Source: Nitrospirales bacterium LBB_01
Lineage (GTDB): Bacteria; Nitrospirota; Thermodesulfovibrionia; Thermodesulfovibrionales; Magnetobacteriaceae
Direction of reading: 5' to 3'
NCBI GenBank assembly: GCA_004376055.2
Contig: CP049016.1
Location: forward strand, 1,736,001-1,800,000
DNA: 64,000 bases
A model generated the notes under the pieces. It was not told the origin of the DNA and ran no database searches. It worked only from the letters and a program-made list of their open reading frames with translations. Positions 17,209 through 27,079 of this stretch are shown here, piece after piece (the stretch's first letter is position 1; each line of letters begins with the position of its first letter). The translations under genes and the position numbers were made by a program.

Positions 17209-20200
17209 TTACACAATAAAACGAGTAGTGCTGCCTTTGCCATTAAAGGTGACTTCAAGTCTGGCATCAATTCGTTCTTTGAGTTCCGGGACATGGGATA
17301 TGATGCCCACAAGTTTACCGGCTGCCTGTAAATCAACAAGTGCTTTGAGGGCTAAATCAAGGGATTCGGGGTCAAGATTTCCAAAACCCTCATCCACAAA
17401 AATCGTCTCAAGGTGAATTCCTCCACAATACGATTGCACAACATCAGAGAGCCCCAGCGCCATTGAAAGCGATGCTAAAAAACTCTCCCCACCGGAAAGC
17501 GTTGACACCTGACGACTTAACCCACTGTATGAGTCATACACCTCAAGGTCAAGCCCTCCGGCGGCACGTCCCGTTTTAGCTGAAACTGCACGCTCCAAAG
17601 TATATCTGCCCCTGCTCATCATCTGAAGCCGTTTAGAGGCTACCAGTAGGCAATCGTCCAGTACTGAGGCCAAAACAAATCTCTGAAATGTTATATTATA
17701 GGCGTTCTTACCGTTTGCCACATCAGATATGTAACCGACATTACTGTATGTCTTTTCATGCGATGAAATTTCCTTTTCTGTTTTTTCAAGTTTTGAAAGG
17801 TAATTGCCAATATTGCTGTGCGTGTTTTCTAAGTCCAGACTGACTTTAAGTTGCTCCTCGTATTTACTTCTGGCAGATTCATAAGCGTTTTCAAATGTAC
17901 CTATATCTTTTAATGACAAATCCATTGCAGCATCCTGAGCACGCTCTAACCGGTTTTTAGCAGCCTGTAGGAATGTAAAAAATTCACTGATTTCACGCTC
18001 CAAAGTTTCAATATCTGAGGCTATCAATTTTGAATTTTGAAACTCTACAGTATCGTTAAATCCGGCTTCTTCTATTTTGCTCTGAAATTGAAGTTGAAGT
18101 TTTTCTTTCAGTTCTGATGAGAGTTGTAAGTGTTCCTTTATGTTTTTCAGAGATTCAGTTTTAGCCGCAAAATTTGCGCTTGCAGCGCTTTCCTCGGCAC
18201 GGGCTTTTTCCAGAGATTTTTTAAGTTCTAACACACGGACTTGCGCTTGCTCTACGGCTTTTAGGAGGGCATCCTCCGTGCGAAACTCCTCGTTGACATC
18301 TTTTTCTATAACCTCAGCCTTTGACCTCGCTTTTGATTCGTATTCTATTATAGCCTTTAACTCTGTGTCACTGCTCTCAATTTCCTTTTGTAACTCTGCC
18401 GCCTGCTTTTCAATGGCATCGAGAGTTTTCCGTATAGTTTCCAGTCTAATATCAGCATCCATTGCCGCCCTGAGTTTTCCCTGCGCCTCTGCAACTGCAA
18501 CTGCCGTGTCTTTGCCGTCAGCAAGAGCACCTTCAAGGGACTCTATGTTAGAGCTAAGCACTGCAAGTGCGCTTTCAATATCGGATTTTTCCTTAAGTAT
18601 GAAGTTTCTCTGAAGCTCAAATTGTTCTACAGTCTCCTTTTGAGCTTTTAAATCGTTCTCTGTCGGAATCTCCTCCGTTTTGGCAGCCGGAGCAGGATGC
18701 TCAGTAGCTCCACAGACCGGACACGGCTTACCGTCTATTAACGATTGCGCAAGGAAAGCAGCCTGACCCTCTATCCAAAGCGCATTAAGTGTGTCAAGTT
18801 TTTCCTTTGCTTGTTTGAGGGTAAATTGCAGATTATCATAATGTTCCTGCTTTTTTGCTAATTCACTCTGGGCAATAAAAAATTCCTTTTTTAATTTATT
18901 CAATTGAATGCTCTGTTGATGTTTTTGTTGGAAACTTACGAGTTCTCTTTGCAACAGTTCTTTTTGCGAGGCAATGGCTGCGAGGCTTACAAGTTCGTTT
19001 TGATTGTGTGTCATTTCGTTTTTAAGGTTTTCATATTGCAATTTAGAGTTAACTATTTTTTCAAAAAGTTTTTTTCGGGTGGTTTCATACAGAGTGATAT
19101 TTTTTTTTGTGACTTCAATCTCTCTGACCTTCTCTTTAAAACTTGTTAATAAAGAAAGTGTCTCCTGAGCCTTAAGCCTCTCACCCTCCCCTGCCAACTC
19201 ACTGTTCAGTAACTCCTCCGCAGCTTTCTTAAAACTATCGGCCTCAGCAAGCTCAGTCTCAGTTTTTTCATGTTCTTTAACTGCTTCTTCAAACTCTTTA
19301 ATCCGCTCACTGAGAGATTGTTCCACCTCTGAAAGAGGAAGCGCCTTACGGGCGTTTATCAGTTTTGCCTGCTTTTGTTTAAACTCATCTTCTCTAATTT
19401 GAAGTGCTTTCAGTGAATTTTCGGCGTTTTTCTGCTCTTCTATTTTTTCATTGTCCCTTCTTACTTTTTCAAGTAAATTCCTTGCCGACTCGGACTTATC
19501 CTGTGACTCTTTAACAATCTCCTCATATTTAGCAATACACCTTGCGTACTCATAATACTTAAAACACAAGTCGTCAAATGATGAACAATCGCTTTCGGTA
19601 AGAATTTCGCGTTTTTTTATAACAGCGTGTTCTACTTTAGATTTCATATCTTTTGCAGCTTCTTTCAGCGCCTCTTCAATTACTCTATACTCCTCGGTTT
19701 TAAATAAAACTTCAAGAATTTTCTGGCGATCCTTTACAGGCGACATGAGAAGCTCTCTGAATTTGCCCTGTGGAAGCACAACCACCTGACGAAACGTTTC
19801 AACATTAAACCCAAGCAGCTCAGTTATCTTCTCATCAGCAAGAGTTTTCTTATTTGCAATCAACTCGGGGCTATTATAATCGGTAATTTTCCACAGCGCT
19901 GCTCCAACTAGTTTTTTAGCATAGGCTGGGTTTCTGGTAATGCGGTAACTGTCACCTCCCACACTGAATTCAAAAGTCACCTCTGTAGGAACACTGCTGT
20001 CGGCAAAATTACTTCTCATCTGCGTTCCGGTTCTTTCATTACCAGATGTTTCCCCGTAGAGCGCAAAACAGATAGCGTCCAATATCGTGGATTTGCCTGA
20101 GCCGGTGTTACCGTGAATCAGAAACAGCGTTCTGTTTCCTAAGATGGTGAAATCAATAATCTGTTTATTAACATATGGGCCAAACCCTTCTATTGAGAGT

Positions 20201-20214
20201 TTTAAAGGTTTCAT
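17209..20214 (-). CDS. sbcC: exonuclease SbcCD, ATPase subunit
   Basis: SbcC is the SMC-like ATPase of the SbcCD nuclease, which cuts hairpins and covalently blocked DNA ends. The 1001 residues start KPLKLSIEGFGPY, with Walker A GNTGSGKSTILDA near residue 36. Two long coiled coils flank the zinc hook GKPCPVCG near residue 500. The ABC signature LSGGESFLASLS and Walker B LETIFVDEGFG are near the C-terminus. Its ATG overlaps the sbcD stop by 4 bases, so translation is coupled. Confidence 0.95.
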   Translation of the reverse strand: MKPLKLSIEGFGPYVNKQIIDFTILGNRTLFLIHGNTGSGKSTILDAICFALYGETSGNERTGTQMRSNFADSSVPTEVTFEFSVGGDSYRITRNPAYAKKLVGAALWKITDYNSPELIANKKTLADEKITELLGFNVETFRQVVVLPQGKFRELLMSPVKDRQKILEVLFKTEEYRVIEEALKEAAKDMKSKVEHAVIKKREILTESDCSSFDDLCFKYYEYARCIAKYEEIVKESQDKSESARNLLEKVRRDNEKIEEQKNAENSLKALQIREDEFKQKQAKLINARKALPLSEVEQSLSERIKEFEEAVKEHEKTETELAEADSFKKAAEELLNSELAGEGERLKAQETLSLLTSFKEKVREIEVTKKNITLYETTRKKLFEKIVNSKLQYENLKNEMTHNQNELVSLAAIASQKELLQRELVSFQQKHQQSIQLNKLKKEFFIAQSELAKKQEHYDNLQFTLKQAKEKLDTLNALWIEGQAAFLAQSLIDGKPCPVCGATEHPAPAAKTEEIPTENDLKAQKETVEQFELQRNFILKEKSDIESALAVLSSNIESLEGALADGKDTAVAVAEAQGKLRAAMDADIRLETIRKTLDAIEKQAAELQKEIESSDTELKAIIEYESKARSKAEVIEKDVNEEFRTEDALLKAVEQAQVRVLELKKSLEKARAEESAASANFAAKTESLKNIKEHLQLSSELKEKLQLQFQSKIEEAGFNDTVEFQNSKLIASDIETLEREISEFFTFLQAAKNRLERAQDAAMDLSLKDIGTFENAYESARSKYEEQLKVSLDLENTHSNIGNYLSKLEKTEKEISSHEKTYSNVGYISDVANGKNAYNITFQRFVLASVLDDCLLVASKRLQMMSRGRYTLERAVSAKTGRAAGGLDLEVYDSYSGLSRQVSTLSGGESFLASLSMALGLSDVVQSYCGGIHLETIFVDEGFGNLDPESLDLALKALVDLQAAGKLVGIISHVPELKERIDARLEVTFNGKGSTTRFIV

Positions 20215-21356
20215 TCGCTTATGATGCTCTCTAATATTTCGTCAAAAGCAGTTTTCTGTTCAAGGCTTAGGTCTTTCCCCTCCACTTCTTTAAAAAAGCA
20301 GCCAAAAAGCTCTGATTTTGTTGCATTTTTGTGATCCTGATTATTTGAAAATTTAGTATCAGCTCTCATAAGCATTGGTCGCTCTATTTTAAGCACGTTT
20401 GGGTATTTCTCCCTTAATTTCTCCATAGGATTAAGCAGCGCTCCCTCATCAAGCAGCGTAACCTCAAGGTAGTCATCCGAGCGGTCTCCGTTATCAAGTA
20501 TGTCTTTAAGAAATCCTTTGATTTGTCTTAGGTCTCTTTTGGGAGTGAGCGTAATTCGTTCCGATGTGCAGTTGCCGTCTCTATCCATATCTACAACCTC
20601 AACGGATTTTACATGGTTTGCCTCTGAAAAGGAATATTTCATCAGGGAGCCGGAGTACCTGACTGTGTTGCTGCCAACGGTTTGCGCTCTGTGTAAATGT
20701 CCCAGTGCGGTGTAATTAAAATCATTAAAGAGGGACGTGTTAACGGTATCAATTCCGCCAGCAGATGAGGATGACGACGAAAGGGGTCTTTCCGATTCTG
20801 AAGTCACGCCACCAATTGTAAAAACGTGTGCCATCACGATTGCTCTGTTTACGGCGGGGTGTTTTCGTTTTATAACGTCTAACATATGGGAGACGGCGCT
20901 GTTGTGGTCGGTGATGTTTTTGTTATTAAAGGCATCCCTTATTGTAACGGGTTCGGTGTATGGCAGCGGGTAAATATTAATTGTTCCGTAAGAGTCTGAT
21001 ATGGTAACGTGGTTAATATCAGGATTAAACCCGCCAAAGACAAACAGTTTTTGCTCTGATAAGAATCGTGATGCAAAAGAGAGGCGCTCGCCGCTGTCGT
21101 GGTTACCTGATATAACAACCACCGGAACTTTTAGTTCTGCTATGATTTTATAGAGTACCTCATCCAGGAGAGCAACGGCCTCTAAAGGCGGCACAGCGCG
21201 ATCATAGACATCGCCTGAGATTAGCAGCACATCTGGTTTAGTGTCCTTAATAAGCGGTATAAATTGTGCCTTTAACAGATACTCCTGATTGGGAGTTAAA
21301 TGCACGCCAAAGAAAAACCTGCCCAAATGCCAGTCCGATGTGTGTATAAATCTCAT
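20211..21356 (-). CDS. sbcD: exonuclease SbcCD, nuclease subunit
   Basis: SbcD is the Mre11-type phosphoesterase of SbcCD. MRFIHTSDWHLGR at the start carries the first metal ligands, then SGDVYDRAVPP, ISGNHDSGERL and ALGHLHRAQ give the other metal-binding motifs. I chose the ATG at 21356 because the family begins with MRxIHTSDWHLG and GGGGG lies 10 bases upstream; an earlier in-frame ATG at 21386 would add ten unconserved residues. The gene heads the sbcDC operon. Confidence 0.95.
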   Translation of the reverse strand: MRFIHTSDWHLGRFFFGVHLTPNQEYLLKAQFIPLIKDTKPDVLLISGDVYDRAVPPLEAVALLDEVLYKIIAELKVPVVVISGNHDSGERLSFASRFLSEQKLFVFGGFNPDINHVTISDSYGTINIYPLPYTEPVTIRDAFNNKNITDHNSAVSHMLDVIKRKHPAVNRAIVMAHVFTIGGVTSESERPLSSSSSSAGGIDTVNTSLFNDFNYTALGHLHRAQTVGSNTVRYSGSLMKYSFSEANHVKSVEVVDMDRDGNCTSERITLTPKRDLRQIKGFLKDILDNGDRSDDYLEVTLLDEGALLNPMEKLREKYPNVLKIERPMLMRADTKFSNNQDHKNATKSELFGCFFKEVEGKDLSLEQKTAFDEILESIISE

Positions 21357-21534
21357 AGTGGTATGTCCCCCTTTGTTTTGTATCATTTCAATGATAAAAA
21401 AGACAAGCGGTGTGTGGTTTCCAGAAACAAATCCTCTTGTTGATTTGAGACAATAATATTGATTATGGTATTATTTAGCAGTAGGATGTTGAGGATATTT
21501 AAGCTTTAAAAATATCAAACAGAGGAGCTTTAAC

Positions 21535-21828
21535 ATGGAGCGATTTGGAATTAAACTAAATAACGGGCTTTTGGCATTAGCTTTAGTATCTTTTGTTTTT
21601 ATGGCATATCCAGTTTTATCATTGGCTGAGAAAACAGTTGACCCGGAAAAACTTTTTGAATCTAAATGTAGCCAATGTCACCCATCTGACAGACCAAAGA
21701 GCGTACGGAAAACACCTGCGGAATGGAAAGAAACCGTTGACAGAATGCAGTACGGCAACGGCTGCGATATCACAGATGAGGAGGCAGCAATAGTTGTCAA
21801 ATACCTCTCGTCAAAATATCATAAGTAA
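21535..21828 (+). CDS. small monohaem cytochrome c
   Basis: The 97-residue protein has a signal peptide (hydrophobic about 12-30, cut after a LSLAE-like site), one haem motif CSQCH near residue 46 and a short helical tail. A methionine in VDRMQYGNGC may be the sixth iron ligand. It resembles small periplasmic c-type cytochromes that shuttle electrons. It stands alone, divergent from sbcD, with GAGGAGC before the ATG. Partner unknown. Confidence 0.8.
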   Translation: MERFGIKLNNGLLALALVSFVFMAYPVLSLAEKTVDPEKLFESKCSQCHPSDRPKSVRKTPAEWKETVDRMQYGNGCDITDEEAAIVVKYLSSKYHK

Positions 21829-21977
21829 AATACCTAATATTACGGCATCAGGAAACGGTAAATAGAGCAAGCTTTGGAAAATACTTACCCACCCTTTCGC
21901 AAAACCCATGGACTGCTTCTGCCAAAAAGGATAAGCAGGAAAATTGATGATTAACGATACAGATAAATAATAATATT

Positions 21978-22174
21978 AGATGCTTATATACTTAACTCAG
22001 GTACATGGTTTTATGTCAGCTAAGGATACCTTAAAAAGGACTGGATTCCCGCTCGGGAGCGGGAATGACAAAGGAGGGGATTTTCTTTTTCTTGTCATTC
22101 CTTTTCTTTTTCTTGTCATTCCTGCGAAGGCAGGAATCCAGTTTTTTCTTTGCGGAGCTAAGGGCATAAGCATT
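21978..22174 (-). mobile_element. MITE copy 3 with 7-bp target duplication TAATATT
   Basis: The 197-bp element lies in the opposite orientation to copy 1. It is flanked by TAATATT on both sides (21971-21977 and 22175-22181). The inner blocks GGATTCCCGCTCGGGAGCGG and CCTGCGAAGGCAGGAATCC are present, and a CTTGTCATTCCTTTTCTTTT segment is locally duplicated. A 65-codon frame across it is a repeat artefact. The right end is 29 bases before a nucleotidyltransferase gene. Confidence 0.85.
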
Positions 22175-22203
22175 TAATATTATTATATACGTAAGGTGCA
22201 CTT

Positions 22204-22500
22204 ATGATAATGACATTAGAACATATTAAAAAGATCCTTGATGAGCACAGGGATATACTAAAACTTGAGTATAAGATTGATGAAATAGCAATCTTCGGCT
22301 CCTGTGCCAGAGGGCAACAAAGAAGAGAAAGCGACATAGATTTATTAGCCGTATTTGAGGAATCTGTAAGCCTCCTTGACCTCGTTGGAGCGGAACAATT
22401 CCTAAGTGAGATATTAAATGCAAAGATAGACCTAATCCCCAAAGAAAGCATCCGCCCTGAGCTTAAAGACATCATACTGAAAGAAGCGATTACCGTGTAA
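22204..22500 (+). CDS. orphan MNT-type nucleotidyltransferase (MntA-like)
   Basis: The 98-residue protein is a minimal nucleotidyltransferase: GSCARG (32-37) and SDIDLL (43-48) give the glycine-serine motif and the two catalytic aspartates D44 and D46. MntA-type proteins AMPylate and silence a HEPN toxin (HepT). No HEPN gene is present on either side: a MITE is 29 bases upstream and a kinase gene overlaps its 3' end by 11 bases on the other strand. It may be the survivor of a broken toxin-antitoxin pair. Confidence 0.8.
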   Translation: MIMTLEHIKKILDEHRDILKLEYKIDEIAIFGSCARGQQRRESDIDLLAVFEESVSLLDLVGAEQFLSEILNAKIDLIPKESIRPELKDIILKEAITV

Positions 22501-23653
22501 CCCTTTTACTTACCGGTAGAGTCATCTCAAAACTGCTGCCTTTACCGGGCTCACTTTTGACCTTTATTGCTCCGTCATGAACGAGCATTATCTTTGACGC
22601 TATAGCAAGCCCCAGTCCCGTGCCTCTGTCTTTTGTGCTAAAAAACGGATCAAATATGCGCTCTATATTCTGATGACTTATCCCCTCTCCCTCATCTATC
22701 ACTTTAATAACCGCTGAGTTGTTTTCTGTTGCTTCAGCAATTTTTATCGTGCCATCTTCTGCCGTTACATGAACTGCGTTTATTATTATATTCATCAACA
22801 CCTGTTTCAATAGCTCAAGGTCTCCTTTAACTACAGGCGAGGTGCCATCGTCTAATCTTTGCAGCGTTATCCCCCGTGCCTCAATTAGCGGCAAGAGCAT
22901 ATTCAGGGATTCTTCTATCACTGCGGAGATTTTAATATCAACAAATAGCGGTTTCTGCGGTTTTGCAAAAAACAGCATGTTTGTCAAAATATTGTTAAGG
23001 CTTCTGATGCCGGTTGATATGCCCCGTGCAAGGGTTGCGTGCTGGGTTTGCCCAAGTTCGTTTTCAAGCATACTTGCATATAGTTCAATGCTGCAAAGCG
23101 GACTCCGTATCTCATGCACTATTTGTGCTGCCATCTCACCCATCGCTATCAGACGCTTGTTTCTTTCGTGCTGAGTTTCAAGCTCCTTTAGCCTTGTAAT
23201 GTCCTGAAGCAAAAAGACCTTGCCCCTCACCGCTCCCTCAGAATCCGTAACCACAGAGCGTGACACCAGTACATTATATTGGCTGTTTTCCACATTTAAA
23301 AACGTATCAGGCCCCTCGGTTTCAATCGTAAAATCAAGACTCTCTATTGGTTTCCCTATAGCCTCCGACTCTGCTATCCTGAGAAGGTTCACAGAGGCCC
23401 TGTTAAACATAGTCACACTATCGTTTGAATCAGTCACTATGATTGACTCGCTGAGACTCTCTAAAATCCCCTTCAGATAGTCCTTAGCCTCCTCTGTGTC
23501 ACTGAGAGCCTGTTCCAGCTGCTTATTTTTTTCCTCCAGCTCTATCGTAAGATAATGCACCCGTTCCTTAAGCTTTTCATACAAAAGCTCAAGACTCTTA
23601 GAGGCAACCGTAAAGGTGTTGAACGCTTCGTTAAGTCTGCCTATATCTTCCAT
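22490..23653 (-). CDS. sensor histidine kinase, FleS/AtoS-like
   Basis: This soluble kinase has a short N-terminal helix, a coiled coil, a PAS domain (with SLSESIIVTDSNDSVTMFN), HisKA with IVHEIRSPLCSIELYASML and a HATPase domain (DEGEGIS, GTGLGLA). The layout matches FleS/AtoS kinases that pair with sigma-54 activators. The ATG at 23653 lies 1 base after the stop of the TPR gene, so I prefer it to an earlier ATG (23725) that overlaps that gene. With the TPR gene and the FleQ-like gene it forms one transcription unit; it could phosphorylate a regulator elsewhere because the local one has no receiver domain. Confidence 0.85.
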   Translation of the reverse strand: MEDIGRLNEAFNTFTVASKSLELLYEKLKERVHYLTIELEEKNKQLEQALSDTEEAKDYLKGILESLSESIIVTDSNDSVTMFNRASVNLLRIAESEAIGKPIESLDFTIETEGPDTFLNVENSQYNVLVSRSVVTDSEGAVRGKVFLLQDITRLKELETQHERNKRLIAMGEMAAQIVHEIRSPLCSIELYASMLENELGQTQHATLARGISTGIRSLNNILTNMLFFAKPQKPLFVDIKISAVIEESLNMLLPLIEARGITLQRLDDGTSPVVKGDLELLKQVLMNIIINAVHVTAEDGTIKIAEATENNSAVIKVIDEGEGISHQNIERIFDPFFSTKDRGTGLGLAIASKIMLVHDGAIKVKSEPGKGSSFEMTLPVSKRVTR

Positions 23654-23654
23654 A

Positions 23655-25706
23655 TCAGGGGTTTGTTCCCTCCAGTTTTTTATCCAGCTCCCTCTGCTGG
23701 AGCATTGATTTAGCATAGTTTCCAAGAGTTGAATTGATTAGACTCAGTTTCTTTAACGCCTCCTCGGCCTCTGCTCCGGTTGAGCCGGTTGCAATGCCAT
23801 AGAGCGCTCTGTCATTACCTGGATCAGACTGTAAAATTTGTTTATAATACTTTATTGCCAAGTCCTTTTTGCCAGCGCCGGCATACATGTCGGCAAGGAG
23901 CAGGTAATCGTTCTGTGAGCCGCCTAATGTAGTAATTGCCTTTTCAAAAAAAGCCGCTCCACGTGCTTTGTCATCAATCTGTCCAATCGTATCAACTATC
24001 ACTTTCATGTCATCCTTTTTCAATTCCTTAAGGTCCATCATTTTTAAAATTGCATTTCTAAAATCTCCGTTTGAGTAATACATATCAGACTCAAGACGAG
24101 TGATTTCATCCGGCGACACTTTCAACCCTTTAAGCTGCCCCAGATATTTCACCGCAGCAGACTTATCTCCAGCCTTTGATGACATATCGGAAAGCTCCCG
24201 AAAAGCATTGTACTTTTCCTTTTCAGATCCGTTTTTAGAGAGCCACTGGAGAATGTTTTCGTAGGATTTACCCTGCCCTTTGAGTGCATTTTTCACATCT
24301 ATTATGAATTTTTCTCGCGATGGATTTAAAAGATAAGAGCCATATGAGTCCCATAACGAAAGGAATTGGTCACCTTTCATAGCCTCAGTTAGCGCATTTT
24401 CAAGCATGTCGGAAAGTTCCTTAGAATCAGGTGTACTCTTCAACTGGACAGCTATTGCTTCTATTGCTTCTTTAAACTTTTTTTCCTTCAGATTCATATT
24501 TATATTCGAAACACTTAATTCATTTTTTTCATTCCCTGTCAGCTGCATAGACCCTATAATGTCAAGTATTTCTTTAGCATCACCAAGCGCATTTGAACTT
24601 ACCTGAGTGTTTAAGAGTTTAAAATAAGTTTTTCTAAGCATTGCCTTCTCATCATCAGTCATATACATACCCTTAACTGTTGCAATCATTTTTTTAGCCT
24701 CATCAAACATTTTTTTATCTATGTAAGCATCGGCTAACTTTAAATGAGCCTTTCTGTACTGACCCTTTTCCTCCTCAGTCATAAAAAGTGCTTTAAGATT
24801 ATCAAGCGCTTCTTTTGCCTTATCCAACATCTTGTGCTTAATAAATAACTCCGCCAGATTTAAGAATGCTCTCTTTTTGGCTAAACTGTCTTTTGTTTTT
24901 GATGCTTCTGTTAGAAGCTCTATAGCCTTATCCGGTTGTAAATCCTCCATTGAAATAATCCCGATATAGAGCTTTGCTCTGTCCTTAAATTTTTCATCTT
25001 TCACCAAAGCAAAAAAACTTTTTGCCTTCTTTGTACTACCATTAATAAATAGATTCTCTCCATAATTATAACGCGTTTTTTCGTCCTTTAAAAGATAACC
25101 CATACCCTTTGAAATAGCTTTTGAGTATGCTTTTTCAGCCTCCTTGTATTTCCCTATCTGATGCAGTATATTTGCCTTGCCATATAAAACCTCAGGTGTT
25201 TCTTCAGCTTTATCGTAGTAATTAAGCGCCTCTTCTATGGCTCCGGTTTCCTCCAGAGACTTAGCAAGATATTCTCCGGCCTCTTTGGCATATTTTGTTT
25301 TTGGGAAATCTCTTGAAAGTGTCTTAAACCCAGCCCTTGATTGAAAATATCTTTTTTTCTCATAGTTAATCTTACTCTGTTTAAACAGTGCCTCTTCTCT
25401 TATATTTTTGTTCTTCGCATAATTGTATGCCCTACCATATCTTTCCGCTGCCGCAGTATCGTTGCCCCGTAACTGATGGATTTTTGCATAGAGATAATTA
25501 CAGGCTGCCAGCTCATCAGCACCCATAGTTTGTAAAGGTCTGCACTCATCAAGCATATTAATAGCTCTGCTATAGTCCTTTAGCTCAATTAAAACCCATG
25601 CCTGCTTTAACTCAGGAGACAGAGTGAGTTCAGGAAGGGACAGCGCAAAAGCATTTGCAGCTACAGAGATAAAAAAAATTATTGAAAAGATATAGACTTT
25701 CATCAA
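23655..25706 (-). CDS. large secreted TPR-repeat protein
   Basis: The 683-residue protein has a signal peptide (residues about 1-21, ending ANAFA) and is then almost entirely TPR-like helical repeats (for example AIEEALNYYDKAEETPEVLYGKA-type units from about 60 to 330 and near 590-640). A shorter repeat KKMFDEAKKMIATVKGMYMT recurs three to four times around 290-400. It is probably a periplasmic scaffold. The gene lies between a FleQ-like regulator and a FleS-like kinase, which hints at a role in motility or envelope assembly; no direct evidence. Confidence 0.8.
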   Translation of the reverse strand: MMKVYIFSIIFFISVAANAFALSLPELTLSPELKQAWVLIELKDYSRAINMLDECRPLQTMGADELAACNYLYAKIHQLRGNDTAAAERYGRAYNYAKNKNIREEALFKQSKINYEKKRYFQSRAGFKTLSRDFPKTKYAKEAGEYLAKSLEETGAIEEALNYYDKAEETPEVLYGKANILHQIGKYKEAEKAYSKAISKGMGYLLKDEKTRYNYGENLFINGSTKKAKSFFALVKDEKFKDRAKLYIGIISMEDLQPDKAIELLTEASKTKDSLAKKRAFLNLAELFIKHKMLDKAKEALDNLKALFMTEEEKGQYRKAHLKLADAYIDKKMFDEAKKMIATVKGMYMTDDEKAMLRKTYFKLLNTQVSSNALGDAKEILDIIGSMQLTGNEKNELSVSNINMNLKEKKFKEAIEAIAVQLKSTPDSKELSDMLENALTEAMKGDQFLSLWDSYGSYLLNPSREKFIIDVKNALKGQGKSYENILQWLSKNGSEKEKYNAFRELSDMSSKAGDKSAAVKYLGQLKGLKVSPDEITRLESDMYYSNGDFRNAILKMMDLKELKKDDMKVIVDTIGQIDDKARGAAFFEKAITTLGGSQNDYLLLADMYAGAGKKDLAIKYYKQILQSDPGNDRALYGIATGSTGAEAEEALKKLSLINSTLGNYAKSMLQQRELDKKLEGTNP

Positions 25707-25812
25707 ATTATAGTTGCAAATTATATACCAGTTAATAAGTGATTGATTTAAATAGTTTTCTTAAATACTATCCGTCAAACATATGACATGTTTCAACTAT
25801 ATCAGTGTACTT

Positions 25813-26829
25813 TCACTGTGAATCACCATGCTTTGCGGTATCAATCCCCTTCTTTTTTAACTTCTCAATAAAGGTAGTCCTGTTTAAACCCAAAAGAGCC
25901 GCAGCCTTGCTTTTTACTCCCTGAGAACGTTCCAGTGCCTGAAGTATTATGCTTGTTTCTATATCATCAAGATATGAATTCAAATCTATCCCTTCAGATG
26001 GTAGCTGGGATATTCCACCTGATGACACAACAGGCGTATGCGGTTGAGCAAGAGAAAACCTATCGGGTAAATCCTCTACAGTTACCACTCCGTTTTCAGT
26101 AAGTATGGTAAAACGCTCGATGAGAGTTTCAAGCTCTCTGACATTCCCTGGCCAGTTATACTTCATTAGAAATTCCATAGCATCATTATTAATCTGTAGC
26201 GGCTCTATAGCTCTTTTATCAGAGTATATCTTTATAAAATGGTCTCTTAAAATAGGAATATCTTCTTTTCTGTTCCTTAGAGGCGATATCTTAACTGGTA
26301 TGACATTTAATCTGTAGTAGAGATCCTCTCTGAACTCGCCGCGTTTTGTAGCTTCTTCAAGATTTTTATTTGTAGCAGCCAGGATTCGCACATCGCCCTT
26401 TACGGTTTTAACGCCGCCTACCCTCTCATATTCTCTTTCCTGCAGAACCCTGAGTAATTTAACTTGAAGGGATGGATGCAGCTCTCCAATCTCATCAAGG
26501 AAAATCGTGCCCGTTTCGGCAAGCTCAAAACGTCCCTTGCGAGCACAAATAGCGCCGGTAAAAGCGCCCTTTTCATGACCAAAGAGTTCTGATTCAAGTA
26601 ATTCTTTAGGAATAGCTCCACAATTCACTGGAACAAAAGGATTTTCTGCTCTTACACTTAGATAATGAATCGCCTTTGCCACCAACTCCTTACCCGTACC
26701 GCTCTCTCCCATTATCAAAATAGTACTGTCTGAGGACGCAACCTTCTCTATTATTGAATAGAGTCGCTGCATCTCCTGAGACTTACCAATTAATTTATAA
26801 AAGCCGGTTCTGGTCTGCTCATCTTTCAT
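25813..26829 (-). CDS. sigma-54-dependent transcriptional activator, FleQ/FlrC-like
   Basis: The 338-residue protein starts almost directly with the AAA+ domain: Walker A GESGTGKE near residue 41, the sigma-54 contact loop GAFTGA near 90, Walker B GTIFLDEIGEL near 112, and a Fis-type helix-turn-helix at the C-terminus (SKAAALLGLNRTTFIEKLKKKG). There is no N-terminal receiver or sensor domain, so activity must be set by partner proteins or expression. It is the first gene of a unit with a TPR protein and a FleS-like kinase. Flagellar control is inferred from this likeness only. Confidence 0.9.
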   Translation of the reverse strand: MKDEQTRTGFYKLIGKSQEMQRLYSIIEKVASSDSTILIMGESGTGKELVAKAIHYLSVRAENPFVPVNCGAIPKELLESELFGHEKGAFTGAICARKGRFELAETGTIFLDEIGELHPSLQVKLLRVLQEREYERVGGVKTVKGDVRILAATNKNLEEATKRGEFREDLYYRLNVIPVKISPLRNRKEDIPILRDHFIKIYSDKRAIEPLQINNDAMEFLMKYNWPGNVRELETLIERFTILTENGVVTVEDLPDRFSLAQPHTPVVSSGGISQLPSEGIDLNSYLDDIETSIILQALERSQGVKSKAAALLGLNRTTFIEKLKKKGIDTAKHGDSQ

Positions 26830-26882
26830 TATTGATATTGTATAGTTATTCCTTTAGTATGTCAATAATCAGACACCTATTA

Positions 26883-27010
26883 TTCTAATTCTATTTCAAT
26901 CGTCTAACTTCGTTGGCATCGTCAAAAAGCTCCTCAACGTACTAAAAGTACGCCTGCGTCGCTTTCTCCTTGCCGCCTTGTTATACTTCTGAATTAAAAT
27001 TAGAATTAGA
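26883..27010. repeat. 92-bp repeat B, copy A, with flanking 18-bp inverted repeats
   Basis: The core 26901-26992 matches 51312-51402 at nearly every base and contains a perfect hairpin CGTACT-AAA-AGTACG. In this copy imperfect inverted repeats flank the core (TTCTAATTCTATTTCAAT at 26883-26900 and its mirror at 26993-27010). The core lies about 90 bases upstream of one TMTC-like gene; copy B lies 45 bases upstream of the other. Related blocks (GTCGCTTT-CCTTGCCGCC) occur between genes in other bacteria, from general knowledge. Confidence 0.8.
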
Positions 27011-27079
27011 GTCAGTTTAACTGTCTTTGTTTAAAAAAAAGCCGTGATAACCTCAAAAGTGCCGTGTTATACTAAACCT

